Of a DNA stretch of 21,757 nt, positions 1 through 8,083 are shown piece after piece. Where the stretch lies: contig JAJYZN010000006.1 in NCBI GenBank assembly GCA_021799915.1, positions 1 through 21,757 on the forward strand. The letters are read 5' to 3'. Under the pieces are notes generated by a model. The model saw only the letters and a program-made list of their open reading frames with translations, did not search any database and was not told the origin of the DNA. The DNA comes from Actinomycetes bacterium (GTDB lineage: Bacteria > Actinomycetota > Acidimicrobiia > Acidimicrobiales > RAAP-2). A program made the translations under genes and the position numbers. Every line of letters begins with the position of its first letter. The first letter of the stretch is position 1.

Positions 1-1140
1 CAGCGACTCGGGTGGGTACCAATTCCCGTCCGAGGCCATCCAATAGCCCGGGCCGGGAGGTTGGCCACCTGCGACGGGCGGCGCTGCCGGCTCAGGAGGC
101 GCTCCCGGCTCAGGAGGCACGGCCGGTGCGGCGACGGGGACTCCGCAGCCTGAACAGAACCGCGCACTCGGCGCCAAGGTGGTCCCGCACTGCGAACAGT
201 ACTGCCCCGGGGGCACCGACGATGCTGAAGGAGCCGGAACCGCGGCAACTGCCGGACCCGCGGCCGCAGCCACCGGACCTACTGCGGGAGCGATCGGAGC
301 TCCCATCATCATCCCAGCCATGATCGCGGGCTGAGCTCCGACGTTCCCTGCGGCCACCCCCTGGGCGATCTCGAGGGCCGCTTCCCCTCGCACCGCGCTG
401 TCGAACGACCCGGCCATCGACGTGTAGGCCCGCGTGGCCACCAGCTGCTTGATCTGCTGGACGTCTGCGTCGGGCAGGTTGACGTTGAGCTCACCGAAGG
501 TCGTGATCGCCAGGCCGTAGGGAGTGAGCTTCTCGTTGGCCTTTCCGACAGCGGCCCGGGCGGTGTCCTCTTGGAGCTGGCCCATGGCCAGGACCCCGTG
601 CGCTGCAACGAGGTCCGGGAGCACCACCCGGATGGCGGCGAGGGTCTGGTCGGACACCCACTGGGAGATCTCCCCGTTGAAGTCCTCGACCCCATCCGTT
701 CCGATGAGCTTGGCGAGCAACGTCGTGGGATCGGTGACGTGGAAGGCCAGCTCGCCGAAGACCCGGACCGTGACGACGAGGCCGGTCGGACCGTCCACCA
801 GGTTGTCGACCGGACCGCCGAACTTGAGGTCGGCGATGTCCCGGGTGGTGACAAAGTAGAGCTCGGCGTCGTAGTAGTCACCTCCGGTCAGGCGGTCCAC
901 CAGCCACCCGAGGGCGAGCGAAGCACCTTCGCCCAGCATGTGCCGGCCCGGCCCCAGGACACCGATCACCCGACCCAGGTTGGTGAAGACCGCTTGGTAG
1001 TCAAAGTCCACGTTCACTTGGGAGTGCTGCGGGATCTGATGGTCGGGCCACTTCCAGGCGATCTTGTTCTTCTCGGAGTCGGGCATCTCGACGAAGAGGC
1101 GTTGGACGCCCTTGTCCTTGTGACCATCGAAAATCGGCAC
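1..1140 (-). CDS. SPFH-domain protein with C-terminal zinc ribbon (partial, 3' end off window)
   Basis: The frame read from GTG at 1140 is open for 380 codons to the window edge, so the C-terminus is missing. An AAGGAG ribosome binding site lies 8 bases before the GTG. Residues about 1-250 (beginning VPIFDGHKDKG) resemble the SPFH/Band-7 'virion core protein' type related to Bacillus YdjI. An Ala/Pro/Met-rich linker follows (about 260-312), then a zinc ribbon with C315-x2-C318 and C329-x2-C332. Near the edge is a PGYWMASDGNWYPPE motif, similar to short Trp/Tyr-rich tails I associate with Acidimicrobiia. There is no obvious signal peptide or membrane span. Family members are thought to form membrane-associated oligomers, sometimes in envelope-stress loci; that role is inferred here. 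It follows the 1182-1637 gene by 41 bases, so the two are probably one operon. Confidence 0.8.
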   Translation of the reverse strand, partial: MPIFDGHKDKGVQRLFVEMPDSEKNKIAWKWPDHQIPQHSQVNVDFDYQAVFTNLGRVIGVLGPGRHMLGEGASLALGWLVDRLTGGDYYDAELYFVTTRDIADLKFGGPVDNLVDGPTGLVVTVRVFGELAFHVTDPTTLLAKLIGTDGVEDFNGEISQWVSDQTLAAIRVVLPDLVAAHGVLAMGQLQEDTARAAVGKANEKLTPYGLAITTFGELNVNLPDADVQQIKQLVATRAYTSMAGSFDSAVRGEAALEIAQGVAAGNVGAQPAIMAGMMMGAPIAPAVGPVAAAAGPAVAAVPAPSASSVPPGQYCSQCGTTLAPSARFCSGCGVPVAAPAVPPEPGAPPEPAAPPVAGGQPPGPGYWMASDGNWYPPESL

Positions 1141-1181
1141 GCTCGTTGCTCCTTGACTGGTTTGAGTGGTCGTTTGGAAGA

Positions 1182-1637
1182 TCAGAATCTGTTCTGCTCG
1201 ATGAGCTCTCGCAGTGCGGTCAGCGCGTCGCGGTGAGCGCGCGTCTCTTGCGTGAGCGACTCGAAGAGCGCCTGGGCCCATCGGCTGAACGGGACCTCCT
1301 GGGTGGTCCGGCCAGAGCCAGCCACGACCGTGTCGGTACCGCATCGAATTGCTCCGCCTGTCACGCGAAGCCAGTACTCGATCGCGCCGACGGTGACCGC
1401 GACATTCCGTATCGGGTCGGCGCGGCGGTGAAGGTCGTTGACGAACGGGACATCCCCGACCAACCGGCGCCAGCGGGCGTGACGGTAGGCGACGTTCATC
1501 ACCAGTCCGGGGATCCCCGACAGGCGCTCGACCAGCGCATGCACCATGGCATCGACCGACTGCGCTTCGGCCCGCAGCTCCGCGGCTCGGTAGTCCAGGC
1601 CGGTGTGGGACGCCGGAGCACCCTCGTCGTCGTCCAC
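1182..1637 (-). CDS. Hypothetical protein, 151 residues
   Basis: I do not recognise this family. The frame is open much further upstream, into the antisense of the P450 gene. The best start is GTG at 1637, which has AAAGGGGG 7 bases before it and begins VDDDEGAPASH. The first half looks helical (RAAELRAEAQSVDAMVHALVERL). The middle is strand-like (RNVAVTVGAIEYWLRVTGGAIRCG) and the end is helical (FESLTQETRAHRDALTALRELIEQ). There is no signal peptide, membrane segment or metal motif. It lies just upstream of the SPFH gene on the same strand and may work with it. The gene's existence is fairly secure from the ribosome binding site and spacing; its function is unknown. Confidence 0.6.
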   Translation of the reverse strand: MDDDEGAPASHTGLDYRAAELRAEAQSVDAMVHALVERLSGIPGLVMNVAYRHARWRRLVGDVPFVNDLHRRADPIRNVAVTVGAIEYWLRVTGGAIRCGTDTVVAGSGRTTQEVPFSRWAQALFESLTQETRAHRDALTALRELIEQNRF

Positions 1638-1786
1638 GAACCAGCCCCCTTTGCTTGCGCTCGTGGGAATTCTGACTGAGATCGCACTCCGTCGCAAGCA
1701 GATCGGCGCCACGCTCGCCGCGATGGCCCCCGGGGCGGGTCGCACCGACGCCAGCCGCCGCTCCGAGGCTGCATGCTCCGCGGCGG

Positions 1787-1792
1787 TACGCT
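1787..1792 (+). promoter_or_regulatory. Putative -10 (TACGCT) of a leaderless P450 transcript
   Basis: TACGCT fits the actinobacterial TANNNT -10 pattern. It ends 7 bases before ATG 1800, so transcription would begin at or next to the start codon. No clear -35 is visible. The same arrangement recurs at several other genes in the window. Confidence 0.4.
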
Positions 1793-1799
1793 CCAAGGG

Positions 1800-3038
1800 A
1801 TGCCGGCCTACGACCCGATCGATGTGCAGTACGCGCTCGACCCGTGGCCGCTCTACGACCGGCTTCGATCGGAGGCCCCGATCCACCGCAGCCCGCGGGG
1901 GTTCTGGGTGCTGTCCCGGCACGCCGACTGCCTGAGCGTCCTGCGCGACCGGCGGGCGTCCGCCGACAGCTCGCACCTGGACCCCGAACGCCTGCCCGAT
2001 GGCTTCGCCGTAAGCCGGGAGCGGGCGTCGGTCATCAGCGACATGGTGGACCAGGCCGAGAGGGACAATCGCCCCTTCCTCTTCCGTGACCCTCCCGACC
2101 ACACCCGGCTGCGGGGCCTCGTCTCCAAGGCATTCACGCCGCGCATGGTCGAAGGCCTGCGGGGGCGGACCGAGGAGATCGTGACCGAGCTGCTCGACCA
2201 AGGGCTCGAGCGCGGCGAGATCGACGCGGTGGCCGACTTCGCGTACCCGCTACCGGTACGGATCATCTGCGACATGCTGGGTGTCCCGGCGGCTGACCAG
2301 GCTCGGTTCCCGGCCTGGTCCGCGGCGCTCGCCCGGGGGCTCGACCCCGAGTTCCTGCTCACCGACGACGTCCGGCAGGCCCGGATGGACGCATTGGTGG
2401 CATTCGCGGAGTACTTCTTCGAGCTCCTGGCCGACCGGAGGCTTCATCCCGGTCCCGACCTCCTCAGCCAACTCGCTCTGGCAGAGGACGGGGGCGATAC
2501 CTTGAGCGAAGGGGAGCTGCTCTCCACGGCCATCCTGCTCCTGGTCGCCGGGCACGAGACGACGGTCAACCTCATCGGCGGGTCCGTGCTCGCGCTCATC
2601 GACCATCCCGACCAGATGTCGGCGTTGCGGGACGATCCCACGCTGGCGCGCAGCGGGGTCGAAGAGCTCCTGCGCTACGTGTCGCCGGTGCAGCTCACGG
2701 GCAGGACGATGACCGACGACATCCGCGTCGGCGGCGAAGTCCTGGGTCGCGGCGAGTTCGCCGTCCTGCTCATCGCGTCCGCCAACCGAGATCCCGAGGC
2801 GTTCGAGACAGCCGGCACACTCGTCCTGTCGCGCTCGGACAATCGACACCTCGGGTTCGGGTTCGGGATCCACCACTGCCTCGGAGCGCCCCTCGCTCGT
2901 CTCGAGACCCATGTGGCACTGACCGAGCTGCTGCGCCGGGCGGCGAAAGTGGAGCTCGCGACTGGGGAGGTCGAGTACCGGAGCAACGTCGTGTTGCGAG
3001 GCTTGGCCGAGCTGCCGGTGCGGCTGGTACCGGCCTGA
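1800..3038 (+). CDS. Cytochrome P450
   Basis: This is a 412-residue soluble bacterial class I P450, a haem monooxygenase that needs a ferredoxin and a reductase; neither is encoded nearby. The diagnostic motifs are intact: I-helix oxygen-binding AGHETT (250-255), K-helix E289-x-x-R292, and the haem loop FGFGIHHCLGAPLARLE with the cysteine ligand at 360. The N-terminus (MPAYDPIDVQYALDPWPLYDRLR) is typical of CYPs from actinobacteria. ATG 1800 is chosen because TACGCT lies 7 bases upstream (leaderless start) and the family N-terminus fits; an in-frame ATG at 1773 would add nine residues. The substrate cannot be told from sequence, and no biosynthetic cluster surrounds the gene. Confidence 0.95.
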   Translation: MPAYDPIDVQYALDPWPLYDRLRSEAPIHRSPRGFWVLSRHADCLSVLRDRRASADSSHLDPERLPDGFAVSRERASVISDMVDQAERDNRPFLFRDPPDHTRLRGLVSKAFTPRMVEGLRGRTEEIVTELLDQGLERGEIDAVADFAYPLPVRIICDMLGVPAADQARFPAWSAALARGLDPEFLLTDDVRQARMDALVAFAEYFFELLADRRLHPGPDLLSQLALAEDGGDTLSEGELLSTAILLLVAGHETTVNLIGGSVLALIDHPDQMSALRDDPTLARSGVEELLRYVSPVQLTGRTMTDDIRVGGEVLGRGEFAVLLIASANRDPEAFETAGTLVLSRSDNRHLGFGFGIHHCLGAPLARLETHVALTELLRRAAKVELATGEVEYRSNVVLRGLAELPVRLVPA

Positions 3039-3055
3039 GCCTGTTCTCACGCCGA

Positions 3056-3145
3056 CAGGGCCGGGCTGAGTCTGAGGGTGGCAGGGCCGGCCCGAGTCTG
3101 AGGGCAGCAGCTCCTGTCTGAGGGCGGCAGGGCCGGCCCGCACCT
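3056..3145 (+). repeat. Imperfect 26-base tandem repeat between converging genes
   Basis: Copies at 3056-3081 and 3082-3107 share CAGGGCCGG, CTGAG or CCGAG, and GTCTGAGGG. A shortened copy follows (3108-3127, ending TCTGAGGGCGG), then a fourth, diverged copy from 3128. The second and fourth copies contain the palindrome GGGCCGGCCC. The array lies just after the P450 stop, between it and the convergent amidase gene, so it may also fold as a two-way terminator. Confidence 0.7.
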
Positions 3146-3218
3146 CGGGCCGATAGGGGAGAAGCCGTGCCGGACCAAAGCAGTGACGTCGGTGGTCGCG
3201 GTGAGCTTCGGTGGCCCG

Positions 3219-4655
3219 TCAGCGCGGAGCTGTCGGAGCCAGCAGGGGCCAGGGGCGCTCACGCTCGACCACGTGCCCCAACTCCAAGAGGAGCTGCTCG
3301 GCGTGGTGGCGACCGATCACCTGCATGCTCACCGGCAAGCCATCGACGGTTCCGGCCGGGATGGCGACGGCGGGGTTCCCCGTGGTGTTGGCCGGGATAG
3401 TGAGCGCTCCCTGGTTCCCGAGCGCGACGTCGAATCCATGCTCCTTGGCTAGGTCGACGCCGTCGAGAACGGTCGGCAAGGGACCCTGCGCATCGAAGGC
3501 GACGTCGGGATTGGTCGCGGCGATGACGAAGTCGACCTGATCGAAAAGCTCGCCCATCGCCTGGATGCAGTCCCTGCGATACTGCTCCACCCCCTTGGCG
3601 ATGTCGATGTCGAAGTGACGGGTGGCAATGTTGCAGGCGAACATGATCTCGGGAGTGAGCTCCTGTTCGCAGGCCGGATAGCGGTCCCCCAGGCCGACCA
3701 GCAGGCTGGAGGTCCCGGCCATTGCCCATTCGAGCCCGCCTCTCGGGACGCGCACCGACACCTCGACCCGGCGCAGTCCGGCGTCAGCGATGAGGGCCGA
3801 CGCGGCTTCCTCCACCTTGGCTCTCACCGCGTTCGAGACGAACGCAGATCCCAGGTCGGGGGACACCACGACCCGCATCCCGGAGAGGTCGTGAGTACCC
3901 AATCCCGCTTCCCATCCTTCGACGCGTGGAAGGCTGAAGGGGTCGTACTCGTCGGCGCCATTGCACACGTCGAACCACCGAGCCACGTCCCGCACAGACC
4001 TGCTCAAGCAGCCAAGGACCGCGGTGAGGGGCTCGATCTCGGTGTGGGGACCTTTGGGGATGCGGCCAAAAGTTGACTTGAGGCCGAAGAGACCGGTAAA
4101 GCCCGCCGGGATCCGGATCGACCCTCCTCCGTCCCCGCCGGTGGCGATGGGCAGGAGACCTCCGGCCACAGCGGCCGCCGACCCACCCGACGAACCGCCC
4201 GGCGTGCGGCCGTGCTGCCACGGGTTGTGGGTGGCGCCGTGAAGGCGGGTGTAGGTGAGATTGATGCCGCCGAACTCGCTTGCGGTGGTCTGGCCGACCG
4301 GAACCACCCCTGCGGCTCGCAGGCGGGCGATCATCGTCCCGTCGAAGTCGCTCACCCTGTCCTGGAACACGAGCGATGCCTCGGTTCGTGGCCACCCTTT
4401 CACCGGATCGAGCTCTTTGATCCCGATGGGCACCCCACCGAAGGGAAGGTCGATGTCCGCCGACGCTGCGGCAGCACGAGCTCCCTCCTCGTCGACGTTG
4501 ACCACCGCGTTGAGATCCGACCGTTCAATTGCGGCGAGCGAGAGTTCGAGCGCTTCGGTCGGGGTGATCGTCCCGGCCCGGAATGCGTCGACCAGTGAGC
4601 ATGCGTCCAGTAGCCAGGGTTCGTCGGTCACGGGCGACGACGATACCGGGGTCAT
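3219..4655 (-). CDS. Amidase signature family hydrolase
   Basis: This 478-residue protein hydrolyses amide bonds through a Ser-cisSer-Lys triad. The triad is intact: K80 in PIGIKE, S155 in the Gly/Ser-rich TPGGSSGGSAAA, and nucleophile S179 in GGDGGGSIRIPAGFTG. The spacing (75 and 24 residues) equals that of GatA. It is probably not GatA, because no gatB or gatC is adjacent and the C-terminal half differs. The GGDGGGS form is closer to general amidases and 6-aminohexanoate-cyclic-dimer-hydrolase-like members. ATG 4655 (MTPVSSSP) is chosen because it precedes the conserved N-terminal helix; no good ribosome binding site is seen, and the open frame runs further upstream to 4892. It is divergent from the kinase gene. 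The substrate is unknown. Confidence 0.9.
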   Translation of the reverse strand: MTPVSSSPVTDEPWLLDACSLVDAFRAGTITPTEALELSLAAIERSDLNAVVNVDEEGARAAAASADIDLPFGGVPIGIKELDPVKGWPRTEASLVFQDRVSDFDGTMIARLRAAGVVPVGQTTASEFGGINLTYTRLHGATHNPWQHGRTPGGSSGGSAAAVAGGLLPIATGGDGGGSIRIPAGFTGLFGLKSTFGRIPKGPHTEIEPLTAVLGCLSRSVRDVARWFDVCNGADEYDPFSLPRVEGWEAGLGTHDLSGMRVVVSPDLGSAFVSNAVRAKVEEAASALIADAGLRRVEVSVRVPRGGLEWAMAGTSSLLVGLGDRYPACEQELTPEIMFACNIATRHFDIDIAKGVEQYRRDCIQAMGELFDQVDFVIAATNPDVAFDAQGPLPTVLDGVDLAKEHGFDVALGNQGALTIPANTTGNPAVAIPAGTVDGLPVSMQVIGRHHAEQLLLELGHVVERERPWPLLAPTAPR

Positions 4656-4825
4656 GCAATGCGCGCCATCAGGAGGGTAGAGGGAGGACGACTGCGTCGC
4701 GCGATCCCGTGCACACTGCGCGCTTGAGCGCAGCACGGGGCCTCGCACGCTACGAGGTGCTGTGGAGTCGGGTGCGAGACCGGACGTTCGGGAATGCCCG
4801 GCCAAGGATGGGCGAGGGGTGGGAG

Positions 4826-4831
4826 TACGCT
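4826..4831 (+). promoter_or_regulatory. Putative -10 (TACGCT) of the ROK kinase gene
   Basis: TACGCT ends 6 bases before an in-frame GTG at 4838. Transcription from about 4838 would give either a leaderless GTG start or a short leader that places GGAG (4850-4853) 8 bases before ATG 4862. Confidence 0.35.
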
Positions 4832-4861
4832 CCATCCGTGAAGCAGAGTGGAGAAATGGAC

Positions 4862-5698
4862 ATGGCGGGCTCGGGCGAAGACCCAGAAGCACTGCTGGGA
4901 TCTCGGGGTGAGGAGCACTCGCCTGCTGCTCGGCCGTACACCCTTGCCATCGACATCGGGGGGACCGGCCTCAAAGCGTCAGTGCTCGACGCCTCCGGGA
5001 CCATGGTGGCCGATCGGGTACGCAAGGCCACGACTTACCCGATGCCTCCCGACGGTGAGAGCGGCATGGTGCCGACCTTGGCCAAGCTGGTCCGCAACCT
5101 TCCGCGTGCCGACCGGATCTCTGCCGGCTTCCCCGGCATGGTCCGCAAAGGGCTTGTCCTCAGCGCTCCCCACTTCGTGACCGAAAAGGGTCCGGGTAGT
5201 CCGACCGACGACGAGCTGGCGAAGGCCTGGGACCACTTCGACTTGGCCCGCGGCTTGACCGATGCGATCGGCCTCCCAACCCGAGTCGCCAACGATGCCG
5301 ACGTGCAAGGGCTCGCCGTGGTGGCGGGAAGCGGGCTCGAGCTCGTGATCACCCTTGGCACGGGTTTCGGCACCGCGCTCTTCTTGGATGGTCAGTTGCT
5401 CCCACACCTGGAGATCGCGCATCAGCCTTTCCGCAAAGGACAGACGTACAACGAACAGCTTGGCGAACAAGCACGGAAGGCCGCAGGCGACCAGCGTTGG
5501 CGAAGGCGAGCGATGAAGGCGTTTCACACGCTTGACGCACTCTTCTTCTACGATCACCTCTACGTCGGCGGCGGCAATGCCACCCGCATCAAGAAGGACG
5601 ACTTCGGTGATCTGGCAAAACGCACCTCACTCGTGGACAACGCAGCTGGAATCCTCGGGGGCATCAAGCTCTGGGAGGACCGCCACCTCGGGCTGTGA
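4862..5698 (+). CDS. ppgK: ROK-family polyphosphate glucokinase-like kinase
   Basis: This 278-residue protein probably phosphorylates glucose using polyphosphate and/or ATP. It has the phosphate-1 motif DIGGTGLK (31-38), NDADV with the likely catalytic base D147 (or D145), the GTGFGTALF loop (166-174), and a C-terminal DHLYVGGGNA plus AGILGG. The stretch HQPFRKGQTYNEQLGEQA is characteristic of the polyphosphate glucokinase branch. The zinc-binding cysteine cluster of typical ROK repressors and kinases is absent, as expected for this branch. The usual E-x-G-H motif reads E184-I-A-H187. Start choice is open: ATG 4862 has GGAG at ideal spacing, ATG 4856 is too close, and GTG 4838 would be leaderless. 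Substrate specificity is inferred. Confidence 0.87.
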   Translation: MAGSGEDPEALLGSRGEEHSPAARPYTLAIDIGGTGLKASVLDASGTMVADRVRKATTYPMPPDGESGMVPTLAKLVRNLPRADRISAGFPGMVRKGLVLSAPHFVTEKGPGSPTDDELAKAWDHFDLARGLTDAIGLPTRVANDADVQGLAVVAGSGLELVITLGTGFGTALFLDGQLLPHLEIAHQPFRKGQTYNEQLGEQARKAAGDQRWRRRAMKAFHTLDALFFYDHLYVGGGNATRIKKDDFGDLAKRTSLVDNAAGILGGIKLWEDRHLGL

Positions 5699-5833
5699 CG
5701 CCCTTGTCATGCCGGCCTTCGCACGCCTTCTCACCGACTCTCCTCGGTGCGATCCGGCGACGAGAGACTCTGCAGGGCAAAGGGAAATTCGTCGCGAACC
5801 GAACTGAAAGGGGTGACCCGCCACTTCTGTTCG

Positions 5834-5839
5834 TAGGCT
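5834..5839 (+). promoter_or_regulatory. Putative -10 (TAGGCT), leaderless start of the SRPBCC gene
   Basis: TAGGCT ends 6 bases before ATG 5846. A GGTGAC -35-like hexamer lies 16 bases upstream of it. No ribosome binding site is present between the two, which agrees with a leaderless message. Confidence 0.45.
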
Positions 5840-5845
5840 GGGCAC

Positions 5846-6316
5846 ATGAAGGACTCTGTGACCGTTCACATGAAGGCTCCTCCTGACCGGATCTGGGGCC
5901 TCGTGAGCGATGTGACTCGTATCGGCAGCTATAGCCCCGAGACCTTCGAGGCCGAGTGGCTCGATGGTGCCACCGCTGCGGCGGTCGGCGCCCGATTTCG
6001 AGGGCACGTAAAGCGCAATGGGAAGGGGCCCACGTACTGGACGACGTGCACCGTGCGCGAGTGCGAGCCCGGCAGAGTCTTCTCATTTGGCGTGGGACCC
6101 AAGGACAGGCCGCTCAATGTGTGGTCGTACAGGATGGAGGCTCAGGGAGACGGAACCGACGTGACCGAATCGTTCCAGCTCGCAGACACGCCGATGATGC
6201 GCGTGTACTGGGCGCTGCTGGGGTGGGCACGCGGAAAGACGAACCGGGCCGGCATGACCACCACGCTCGAGCGCATCCGGGCAGAGGTCGAAGGGATGGG
6301 GGGCACCGCAGGCTGA
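5846..6316 (+). CDS. SRPBCC (START-like/polyketide cyclase) family protein
   Basis: This 156-residue protein opens with the SRPBCC pattern: a first strand SVTVHMKAPPDRIWGLVSDV, then the WLDGATAAAVGARFRGHV region. It continues with strands (YWTTCTVRECEPGRVFSFGV) and ends in the long C-terminal helix (MTTTLERIRAEVEGM). Members bind hydrophobic ligands in a helix-grip fold; the ligand here cannot be predicted. There is no signal peptide. The gene stands alone, with 147 bases after the kinase gene, and has its own likely leaderless promoter. Confidence 0.85.
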   Translation: MKDSVTVHMKAPPDRIWGLVSDVTRIGSYSPETFEAEWLDGATAAAVGARFRGHVKRNGKGPTYWTTCTVRECEPGRVFSFGVGPKDRPLNVWSYRMEAQGDGTDVTESFQLADTPMMRVYWALLGWARGKTNRAGMTTTLERIRAEVEGMGGTAG

Positions 6317-6395
6317 CGCTGTCACTGTGGGCTCTGGATTGCTTCCGGGTGCGACGGGGTTGCCCGGGGGCTTTTGGGCGCGAGTCCAGCCCGGG

Positions 6396-6401
6396 TACAC
6401 T
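6396..6401 (+). promoter_or_regulatory. Possible -10 (TACACT) upstream of tRNA-Arg
   Basis: TACACT with a TTGGGC-like -35 sixteen bases upstream lies 87 bases before the tRNA. It would give a 5' leader of about 80 bases. It is the best promoter-like match in the 6317-6488 gap; nothing else is evident there. Confidence 0.25.
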
Positions 6402-6488
6402 GGACACCGGCAGCGGGTGCACGCAGGGCATGCGGACGCCCGGCTTGACCAGTGGGTTGGAACTGCCACCGGACGGCCGGTGATACGA

Positions 6489-6565
6489 GCGCTCGTAGCT
6501 CAACGGACTAGAGCATCTGACTACGGATCAGAAGGTTGGGGGTTCGAATCCCTCCGAGCGCGCCA
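6489..6565 (+). tRNA. tRNA-Arg (anticodon ACG), CCA encoded
   Basis: The 77-base cloverleaf folds completely. The acceptor stem is GCGCTCG/CGAGCGC, the D stem GCTC/GAGC and the anticodon stem TCTGA/TCAGA. The loop CTACGGA places ACG at positions 34-36. The variable loop is AGGTT, and the T stem GGGGG/CCCTC surrounds TTCGAAT. The discriminator is G and CCA is encoded. A34 is normally converted to inosine by TadA so that it reads CGU, CGC and CGA. The islet of transposase remnants and toxin-antitoxin genes begins right after it. Confidence 0.97.
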
Positions 6566-6632
6566 GATAAGTCCAGTTCAGAGGCCTGAATGGGCGACCG
6601 GCTCATAAGGTCCGAAAACGCGTCCGGACAGC

Positions 6633-7183
6633 TCATGCGGCGTGATACTCGTTGATCGGCCCGCTCAGGGCCTCGTGGCGGCGGATACGTGTGATCCTCG
6701 CTGGCGTCGATGAGGTCGCATTTCCACGAGGCGACGGCGCATGCATCCCACAAGGCCCCGCAGGGGGCGGTGTTCGGCACCGTGGCGCACGTAGCGGTCG
6801 GCCACACCTCAAAGGTGACGTTCGTTCACGATGAAGAGACGGTCGGTGCACTGATCAGACCGTTCGCACCCAGCGTCGGGGGCCCGGACAGGACTTCGCC
6901 GGATCGGGGCACGCTCGCCTTGCAACACCGCGTCGAAGGCAAAGGCGAACTTCGCGTCCGGGTCGCGCAAGAAGGAGGTGACGTCGATGCCGGCATCCCA
7001 GAGCTCCGCCGTCACGTTGCGAGCCACCTGGGTGACCCACGCCCAGGTGGGGTTCGTCATGATGCCGGCCACGAATATCCGTCGCGTGTCGTGATGGACG
7101 AAGACGGGACGTAGAGGCGACGCAGCGACACCCTGTCGACGGAGAACAAGTCCAGGCCACGATGTTTGCGGCTTGTTGGCAGC
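6633..7183 (-). pseudogene. Degenerate integrase-core (DDE) transposase
   Basis: Transposase homology continues across several frames on the minus strand. It starts at about 7183 with QQAANIVAW, then DLFSVDRVSLRRLYV in a second frame, and then a longer stretch in a third frame. That stretch holds FVHHDTRRIFVAGIMTNPTWAWVTQVARNVTAELWDAG, RDPDAKFAFAFD and FIVNERHL. It ends with IRRHEALSGPINEYHAA before a stop at 6633. This matches an actinobacterial rve-type transposase with 'DxFxVD', 'RDRDAKF' and '(I)NEY' landmarks. The segment that should hold the third catalytic acid (AERFV) is deleted or scrambled. No inverted repeats were identified. Confidence 0.75.
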
Positions 7184-7365
7184 ACCGCTCCCGGATCTTT
7201 CCAAGAGACCCCGACTTCGAGGCGAAGGCGTCTCGTGTGCTCGAGCTGTACGCCGGGGCCTGGGAGGGTGAGCCCTTGGAGGACGGCGCCTTCGTCGTCT
7301 CCTCTGACGAGAAGACCTCTTTCCAGGCGCAGGTCCGCTGTCATGAAACCCTGGGCGCGTGCCCT
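7184..7365 (+). pseudogene. IS630-family transposase fragment
   Basis: An open frame (7162-7401) encodes HRSRIFPRDPDFEAKASRVLELYAGAWEGEP followed by VVSSDEKTSFQAQVRCHETL. This is the central segment of actinobacterial IS630-type transposases, where the Asp of SxDEKT is the second catalytic acid. The similarity begins at about 7184, exactly where the minus-strand integrase remnant stops, and fades after about 7365. Both ends of the transposase are missing, so it is not functional. Confidence 0.7.
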
Positions 7366-7413
7366 ATTCAACGCGGCGACCGGGATAGCGAACCTCCATA
7401 GAAACCCCGCCAC

Positions 7414-7432
7414 GGCGCGAGGTATTCGCGCC
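7414..7432 (-). terminator. Hairpin just downstream of vapC
   Basis: A perfect 7-base stem (GGCGCGA/TCGCGCC) with a 5-base loop lies 3 bases beyond the vapC stop. There is no clear U tract on the minus strand, so it would be an atypical terminator or an mRNA 3'-end stabiliser. Confidence 0.45.
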
Positions 7433-7435
7433 CCG

Positions 7436-7858
7436 TCAACCCACTTGCGGGAGCACCTCGAAGTGGCCGCCGTCGAGCGACCGGAGGACGCCGAAGTGCC
7501 GGCGGTCCAGACTGACGATCGTCCGCGTCCGATACCGCTCAGCCAAGACCACGATCGATGCGTCCGCCACGCCGATCTGCTGGTCTCGGTAGCTGGCGAT
7601 GACCCCATGAGCGCGGCGATGCTCATCCTCGCCGAAAGCGGCCAGGTTCCACGCACCGCCAGCGAGTTCGTCGAGCACAGCCAGCTCGTTGTCCACCCCA
7701 TGGCGGGTTGCGACGAGGTAGTCCAGCTCAGCCACGACGTACGGGGAGACGACCAGGACAGCGGCCGCACCAAGTACCTCCGATACCGCGTCGTGGTCAG
7801 GCTCCGAGGCATCGAAGAACGCCAGCAGGGCGCTCGTGTCCACGATGACTGCCGGCAC
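7436..7858 (-). CDS. vapC: PIN-domain ribonuclease toxin, VapC-like
   Basis: This 140-residue protein, starting at GTG, covers a whole PIN domain. The acidic metal-binding residues are D7 (VIVDTSALL), E44 (VVAELDYL), D99 (GVADASIVV) and D118 (SLDRRHF), so the nuclease site is intact. VapC toxins cleave tRNA or rRNA and are blocked by the partner antitoxin. The gene begins 3 bases after the vapB stop, with CGGGGAG at the end of vapB as a likely ribosome binding site, so the two are translated together. Confidence 0.9.
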   Translation of the reverse strand: MPAVIVDTSALLAFFDASEPDHDAVSEVLGAAAVLVVSPYVVAELDYLVATRHGVDNELAVLDELAGGAWNLAAFGEDEHRRAHGVIASYRDQQIGVADASIVVLAERYRTRTIVSLDRRHFGVLRSLDGGHFEVLPQVG

Positions 7859-7861
7859 CGT

Positions 7862-8077
7862 TCAGCGCTCCCCGAAGCCGGCGAGCATCTCTTCGGCATC
7901 GCGGGCGATCGGCTGCCCGCTCGCATACAGTCCACCACGAGGGCGAGGACGAACACCGCCGACCGACACTCGAATCGACTCGCGGATGATCTCTGCCTCG
8001 GATACGCCGCGCTCTGCAGCAGCCCGCTTGACCGCCACCTTCAGGTCCTCCGGCAGGTACAGCGTCGTCTTCTCCAC
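7862..8077 (-). CDS. vapB: Ribbon-helix-helix antitoxin, VapB-like
   Basis: This 71-residue protein starts at GTG. Its N-terminal ribbon-helix-helix (KTTLYLPEDLKVAVKRAAAERGVSEAEIIRESIR) would bind operator DNA. The C-terminal tail (LYASGQPIARDAEEMLAGFGER) probably wraps the toxin. TACCAT (8084-8089, read on the minus strand) ends 6 bases before the GTG, which indicates a leaderless message. Antitoxin-first order and the 3-base gap to vapC are typical of vapBC operons. Confidence 0.88.
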   Translation of the reverse strand: MEKTTLYLPEDLKVAVKRAAAERGVSEAEIIRESIRVSVGGVRPRPRGGLYASGQPIARDAEEMLAGFGER

Positions 8078-8083
8078 GAACGT

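Noticed and set aside
1638..2201. Open-frame extension of the 1182-1637 gene upstream to 2201
   Set aside because: It is antisense to the P450 coding sequence and has no family signal. GTG 1637 has a good ribosome binding site, so the extension is a high-GC shadow frame.
6489..6565. tRNA-Arg as a confirmed integration site with flanking att repeats
   Set aside because: I could not find a second copy of the tRNA 3' end downstream and no integrase of the tyrosine type is present, so only proximity supports it.
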